This document shows, in pieces, positions 15,956 to 19,844 of a stretch of DNA of 19,844 nucleotides. The position numbers and the translations under genes are program-made. Every line of letters starts with the position of its first letter. Position 1 is the first letter of the stretch. Source of the DNA: CAVXAE01 sp044225565 (GTDB lineage: Bacteria; Pseudomonadota; Gammaproteobacteria; Steroidobacterales; Steroidobacteraceae). The stretch lies in NCBI GenBank assembly GCA_044225565.1, contig JBGAIL010000086.1, forward strand, positions 1 to 19,844. The letters are read 5' to 3'. The notes under the pieces are model-generated. The model did not search any database, was not told the origin of the DNA, and saw only the letters and a program-made list of their open reading frames with translations.

Positions 15956-17143
15956 ATGCCTGTTCCGGACGAGGCGCTTCGGCAAGCGTTGCTCCACCAC
16001 AAGGCGGGGCGGCTGGAGCAGGCCGAGGCTGGCTATCGTGAGCTGCTGGGCCGCCAGCCGGCCCATCCGCAAGCCTCGTATTCGCTGGGGCTGCTGCTGT
16101 TTCACCGGGGTGAAGTGGAGAGCGCGCTGCAGTGCGTGCGCAGCGGGCTCACCTCCGCGCAATCCAGCGGGCGCATGTGGAATACGCTCGGCAGCATGTT
16201 GATGGCGGCAGGCCGGAAGGAAGAGGCGACCGAGGCCTATCGGCGCTGTACCGAGGTGACCGAAGGCTGGTACAACCTGGGCATCTGCCTGCAGAGGGCG
16301 GGGCGATACGATGTCGCGGTCGACTGTCTGCGCGAAGCGTTGTCCCGTGCGTCGCCGTTTCCGGGCGCGTACGAGGCGCTCGCGATGCTGCTTTACGAGC
16401 TGGGGCGCACGAAGGAGGCCGCGCAGGTGAGCGCGCTATGGCTTTCCCGCGAGCCTTCGAATCCCAAGGCATTTCACGTTGCGGCCTCGATGTCTGAAGG
16501 TGGTGCGCCGGCGCGTGCATCGGACGCGTACGTGCGCGAGCACTTCGATGCCGCGGCCGCGGGATTCGACGAGAACCTGCGGCAGCTCGAGTATCGCGCC
16601 CCGCAGCTGGTCTCGGCTGCCTTGCAGAAGAGTGCGGGGCGGCTCACCTTGACGCACGTCATGGATGCGGGGTGCGGAACGGGATTGTGCGGGCCGCTGA
16701 TCCGCGCCGCGGTGGGAAAGCTGGCCGGCGTGGACCTGTCGCCGCGGATGATCGAGGTCGCGCGCAGGAGGCGCGTGTACGACCAGCTCTATGTGGGCGA
16801 GCTCTGTGCCTTCCTGAGGACGAGGCTGGGCACGTTCGACGCGGTGATTTCCGCGGACACGCTGGTTTACTTCGGCGCGCTGGGCGAGGCGTTCGATGCC
16901 GTGCGCGATGCGCTGCGCACGCCCGGCATTTTCGTGTTCACGCTGGAGGCGCTGGGCAGCGCAGATCGCGCGGATCATCGCCTTCAGTTCCACGGCCGCT
17001 ACGCACACGGCGAGCGCTACGTGCGGGAGACCCTGAAGGCGACGGGCTTCGTGCTCGAGGCGCTGTCGCGGGATACGTTGCGGCAGGAGCGGGGTGAGCC
17101 CGTGGCGGGATTCGTGGTCACGGCGCGCCTCGCGGTGCGCTAG
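15956..17143 (+). CDS. TPR-repeat class I SAM-dependent methyltransferase
   Basis: The 395-residue cytoplasmic protein has about four to five tetratricopeptide-like repeats (residues 5-175, for example ALLHHKAGRLEQAEAGYREL and WYNLGICLQRAGRYDVAVDC). The linker YVREHFDAAAAGFDENLRQL (192-211) is typical of TPR methyltransferases. A Rossmann methyltransferase domain follows, with motif I MDAGCGTGLCGPLI (236-249), the acidic motif GVDLSPRMIEVAR (258-270) and motif IV FDAVISADTLVYFG. The substrate is not known, and TPR repeats suggest a protein partner. The frame extends upstream into paaI, but ATG 15956 with GAGAGGAG at about 15935-15942 is the natural start. The gene is probably co-transcribed with paaI and convergent with fbp. 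Confidence 0.87.
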   Translation: MPVPDEALRQALLHHKAGRLEQAEAGYRELLGRQPAHPQASYSLGLLLFHRGEVESALQCVRSGLTSAQSSGRMWNTLGSMLMAAGRKEEATEAYRRCTEVTEGWYNLGICLQRAGRYDVAVDCLREALSRASPFPGAYEALAMLLYELGRTKEAAQVSALWLSREPSNPKAFHVAASMSEGGAPARASDAYVREHFDAAAAGFDENLRQLEYRAPQLVSAALQKSAGRLTLTHVMDAGCGTGLCGPLIRAAVGKLAGVDLSPRMIEVARRRRVYDQLYVGELCAFLRTRLGTFDAVISADTLVYFGALGEAFDAVRDALRTPGIFVFTLEALGSADRADHRLQFHGRYAHGERYVRETLKATGFVLEALSRDTLRQERGEPVAGFVVTARLAVR

Positions 17144-17158
17144 GCCGCGCGCGCTGCC

Positions 17159-17174
17159 GGCTCAAAGTTGAGCC
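17159..17174. terminator. short palindrome between convergent genes
   Basis: GGCTCAA (17159-17165) and TTGAGCC (17168-17174) are perfect reverse complements separated by 2 bases. They span the stop codon of fbp, 16 bases after the methyltransferase stop. No T-run is present on either strand, so terminator activity is doubtful. Confidence 0.25.
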
Positions 17175-18181
17175 ACCACCTTGTCCACTTCGTCGGCGCT
17201 GCCGAGGATCACGGGCGTCCGCTGGTGGATGTCGCTGGGCTGCACGTCGAGGATGCGCTGGCCGGGCGCCGCGAGCGCCTTGCCGCCGGCCTGCTCGATG
17301 AGCATGGCCATCGGGTTCGCCTCGTACATCAGGCGCAGCTTGCCGTTCGGTGCCTTCTGCGTCGGCGGGTACATGAACACGCCGCCCTTCAGCAGGATGC
17401 GGTGCACGTCCGCCACCATGGAGCCGACGTAGCGGCTCGAATAGCCGTTGCCCTGCGCCCAGTCGAGATACTTCTGGTAGCCGTCGGGGAAGCTGCGACG
17501 GTTGCCTTCGTTCACCGAGTAGCTCTTGTGCGACGCTGGCGTCTTCAGCCCGTGCTCGACGAGCATGAACGCGCCGATGGCGGGATCGAGCACGAACATC
17601 TCGACGCCCAGGCCCACCGTGAGCACGAACACGGTGGAGGGGCCGTAGAGCACGTAGCCTGCGGCCACCTGCCGCGCGCCGGGCTGAAGCAGCGAGGCCT
17701 GCGCATCGCGCGCGCGGCGGTCGTGCCGCAGGATGCTGAAGATGGTGCCCACGCCGCCGCACACGTCGAGGTTGGATGAGCCATCCAGCGGATCGAACAG
17801 CACACAATATTTGCGTTCGCCGTCCGCCGACTCGCGGATGATCACCGGCTCCTCGTTCTCCTCCGAAGCGACGATGGAGACGCCTTCGCGCCCGCCGAGC
17901 GTGCGCAGCAGTATGTCGTTGGCGATGACGTCGAGCTTCTGCTGCTGCTCGCCCTGCACGTTCTCCGAGCCCACGGCGCCCAACACGTTCTCGAGCCGCG
18001 CCCGCCGCACTTGTGCCGCGATCATCTTGGTGGAGATGGAGAGCGCGGAGAGGATCCACGACAGCGCGCCGGTCGCCTCCGGGAAGGCAGCCTGCTGCTG
18101 CAGGATGTGGGCCTGGAGGGAGACGATGGGGCGGGTGTGCATCAGCGCGTCCTGGAGCGGAAAGGGCGCGAAGTGTGCCAC
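17162..18181 (-). CDS. fbp: class I fructose-1,6-bisphosphatase
   Basis: The 339-residue protein hydrolyses fructose 1,6-bisphosphate to fructose 6-phosphate in gluconeogenesis. Metal-binding motifs are present and intact: SEENEEP at 106-112 and DPLDGSSN at 130-137. The substrate-binding segments YSSRYVGSMVADVHRILL (247-264) and YEANPMAMLIEQAGGKA (286-302) are also present. GTG 18181 is the furthest start, with GGGGGCG just upstream. ATG 18142 (Met14, MHTRPIVSLQAHIL) fits the family N-terminus better and has AGGA before it, so the real protein may be 326 residues. It lies 18 bases after the SMP-30-like gene and could be co-transcribed with it, though the products have no obvious link. Confidence 0.95.
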   Translation of the reverse strand: MAHFAPFPLQDALMHTRPIVSLQAHILQQQAAFPEATGALSWILSALSISTKMIAAQVRRARLENVLGAVGSENVQGEQQQKLDVIANDILLRTLGGREGVSIVASEENEEPVIIRESADGERKYCVLFDPLDGSSNLDVCGGVGTIFSILRHDRRARDAQASLLQPGARQVAAGYVLYGPSTVFVLTVGLGVEMFVLDPAIGAFMLVEHGLKTPASHKSYSVNEGNRRSFPDGYQKYLDWAQGNGYSSRYVGSMVADVHRILLKGGVFMYPPTQKAPNGKLRLMYEANPMAMLIEQAGGKALAAPGQRILDVQPSDIHQRTPVILGSADEVDKVVAQL

Positions 18182-18199
18182 ATCGCGCCCCCGGCACGC

Positions 18200-19183
18200 T
18201 CAGTGCGGCTTCCCGACCGGCACCGCGGTGGCCTTGAACGGCGAAGCCTCGTATCCAGGCTCCTTCTCGCGCTCCCTCGAGCCCCATTGCGCGCCGATCA
18301 CATAAGCGGTCTCGCCCACCACCGTGACGCCGGCCGCATCGTCCGGAAAGCCTTCCTTCACCGTCGTCACCCGGCCTTGTGTCAAATCGGGCCCGCTGAG
18401 CTCGACGCGGGAGAGCCGTCCCTTGTCGCCGGCCTCCACGACGAGCAGGCCGCGGCGACCGAAGCTGCGCTGACCGTCCGGGCTCTTGAGCGCGCGGTCG
18501 AGCTTCACTTCGCGCGCCGTCCCGGCCTTGCCGTCCTTGCCGATCGGCACGCTGAACAGCTTGCCGGTCTCGAGCGCGTTCACCAGCACATGCCCATCCA
18601 CCACCGCGATGCCGTCCAGCACGCCGCCTTTCGGGCCGAACGCGCCGTTGCCCGCCCAGACTTCCAGTGCCTTGCCTTTCGCAGGCAGGCGCAGCACTTC
18701 CATGTTGTTGCTGTCGCTCACGTAGGCCGAGCCGTCCGGGCCGACGGCGATGTCGTTGCAGAACGCTTTCGCCGTCGGTAGCGGCCAGTGGCCCTTCGGT
18801 GCGCCGGTCTGCAGATCGAAGGCATGCAGCGCGGGCGGCGGGGCATTCTTGTCGCTGTCATCGTTCGGGCTGGAGCACGCCCAGAGCGTCCCGGAGGCGT
18901 CGTCCGCCAGCACGCCGAACACTTCGTAGAGCCCGCCGGTGCCCGGCGCGATCCATTGCTCGGCGGTGGTGGCGCCGGGCCTGGCGCGGAAGATGGCTTT
19001 CGCGCCGATGCTGCCGATGATCACCGAGCCGTCAGCCGTGGAGGTCAGGCTTTCCGGCGTGAGGTGAGTACCGGGAATGACGATGTCCGCGCCGGGCGAT
19101 TGCGCCGCGCCTGCCAGCGCGAGTGGCACGCCGAATGCCAGTGACGCCAATACTGCACTTGCTGCATGTCCGATACGTTTCAT
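18200..19183 (-). CDS. exported SMP-30/gluconolactonase-like beta-propeller protein
   Basis: The 327-residue protein has a signal peptide (KRIGHAASAVLASLAFGVPLALAGA, residues 2-26) and repeated propeller blades such as SLTSTADGSVIIGSIGAKAI and NDIAVGPDGSAYVSDSNNMEVLRL. The latter resembles the metal-binding Asn/Asp blade of SMP-30/gluconolactonase proteins. Enzymatic lactonase activity is possible but not shown by the sequence; many relatives are binding or scaffold propellers. ATG 19183 has the ribosome-binding site GGAGAGG just upstream and overlaps the stop of the DUF2238 gene by 4 bp, so the two are translationally coupled. The frame is open further upstream but runs through the DUF2238 gene in another frame. 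Confidence 0.82.
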   Translation of the reverse strand: MKRIGHAASAVLASLAFGVPLALAGAAQSPGADIVIPGTHLTPESLTSTADGSVIIGSIGAKAIFRARPGATTAEQWIAPGTGGLYEVFGVLADDASGTLWACSSPNDDSDKNAPPPALHAFDLQTGAPKGHWPLPTAKAFCNDIAVGPDGSAYVSDSNNMEVLRLPAKGKALEVWAGNGAFGPKGGVLDGIAVVDGHVLVNALETGKLFSVPIGKDGKAGTAREVKLDRALKSPDGQRSFGRRGLLVVEAGDKGRLSRVELSGPDLTQGRVTTVKEGFPDDAAGVTVVGETAYVIGAQWGSREREKEPGYEASPFKATAVPVGKPH

Positions 19184-19844
19184 GATCCTCTCCGCTTGCG
19201 GGTTTTGAGCATTAGAGCGATGGCTTCTTCGCCGGTGGGCCCGGCGTCCTTGACGCGCAGGCTCTGCGCCCACTCGCGCGCGAAGTCGCGCTGCAGGCGC
19301 CAGTTGATCGCTGCCGTCACGCACATGGTGATCAGCGCGCCGAAGCTCGCGAGCGCCATGTCCTTGTGTGCATCCCAGATGTCGCCCTGCGTGCCGAGGT
19401 AGGCCATGCCGAGCTCGCCACCGAAGTATTCCGCAGCGGCCCATTCGACCAGCTCGTAGAGCATCGAGGTGGACATGGTGAGGTCCAGCGGCAGGAAGTA
19501 GCCCCAGAATCCCCGCACGTTGGCCACGCGCAGGAACACCTCGCGGATGGGATATGCGAGCAGCAGCCCGTAGCTGAAATGCACCACCCGGTCGAAGTTG
19601 TTGCGCTTCCAGCCCACCCACTCGTTGAATCCATGCCCGGTGAGCTCCCGAAACCATCGGTCATATGGCACCTCGGCGTAGGTGTAGTGGGCGCCGAGGG
19701 TGTGCAGGCACAGGAAGACGAAGATGAGGGTGTAGGAGAGGCGGGACAACGGAAAGGCGCGGTAGGTGACGGCCAGCAGGGCGATGGCCGCCACCAGCAG
19801 CACGTTCTCGAGCACCCAGTCGTCGCGGTGCAGCGGAGCGATGG
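19180..19844 (-). CDS. DUF2238 family integral membrane protein, 5' end outside the window
   Basis: At least 211 residues are visible, with about five or six membrane segments. Conserved-looking polar motifs are HTLGAHYTYAEVPYDRWF, NNFDRVVHFSYGLLLAYP, YELVEWAAAEYFGG and GTQGDIWDAHKDMALASFGA. Their His, Asp and Glu residues within or beside helices are the hallmark of DUF2238 (YjdF-like) proteins, whose function is unknown. GTG at 19815 could be a start. The frame stays open to the window edge, however, and the preceding residues (APLHRDDWVLENVL) look like family sequence, so the real start probably lies beyond 19844. It is followed directly by the SMP-30-like gene with a 4-bp overlap. Confidence 0.82.
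   Translation of the reverse strand, partial: IAPLHRDDWVLENVLLVAAIALLAVTYRAFPLSRLSYTLIFVFLCLHTLGAHYTYAEVPYDRWFRELTGHGFNEWVGWKRNNFDRVVHFSYGLLLAYPIREVFLRVANVRGFWGYFLPLDLTMSTSMLYELVEWAAAEYFGGELGMAYLGTQGDIWDAHKDMALASFGALITMCVTAAINWRLQRDFAREWAQSLRVKDAGPTGEEAIALMLKTRKRRGS

Overview
The window is GC-rich, gene-dense chromosomal DNA of a Gram-negative proteobacterium. It encodes a TonB-dependent receptor, another outer-membrane barrel, Sec and Tat signal peptides, an ECF sigma factor with an NrsF-type membrane partner, and class I fructose-1,6-bisphosphatase. The mix (STN-domain TonB receptor, spermidine-dehydrogenase-like Tat flavoprotein, CocE-like hydrolase) fits a gammaproteobacterium of the Steroidobacter/Nevskia/Xanthomonas kind. 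That placement is an inference from gene content, not a phylogenetic result. I see no rRNA, tRNA, CRISPR array, insertion sequence or phage gene, and no gene-free stretch longer than about 100 bases.

Layout. 19-2781 (+): TonB-dependent receptor with an N-terminal STN signalling domain. 2818-4007 (-): ECF sigma factor and its NrsF/DUF1109 membrane regulator, overlapping by 4 bp. 4106-4912 (+): histidine phosphatase. 4917-5519 (-): YceI-like lipocalin-fold protein without a visible signal peptide. 5604-7087 (+): ketopantoate-reductase-family enzyme, then a small exported NTF2-like protein. 7178-10633 (+): metal (probably zinc) uptake cluster made of a small exported Cys/His protein, a coiled-coil outer-membrane barrel, a ZnuA-like binding protein and a ZnuB-like permease. 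No ATPase gene is present in the cluster. 10789-15439 (+): GntR/FCD regulator, exported CocE/NonD hydrolase and Tat-exported FAD oxidoreductase, a possible catabolic module. 15496-17143 (+): PaaI-type thioesterase and TPR methyltransferase. 17162-19844 (-): DUF2238 membrane protein (cut by the window end), SMP-30-like exported protein and fructose-1,6-bisphosphatase.

The most striking direct observation is a cluster of reading-frame breaks between about 10.43 and 12.74 kb. The permease, the GntR regulator and the hydrolase, three consecutive genes, all carry small indels that jump the family-like protein between frames, while genes on both sides are intact. In GntR the breaks compensate each other, so the ORF stays open but the DNA-recognition helix and wing are replaced by nonsense. 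A local sequence-quality problem is the simplest explanation; real decay of neighbouring genes is the alternative.

A second theme is start-site architecture. Two genes (4106 and 5604) have a -10-like box 6-7 bases before the start codon, as expected for leaderless mRNAs, and several start codons are GTG or TTG.
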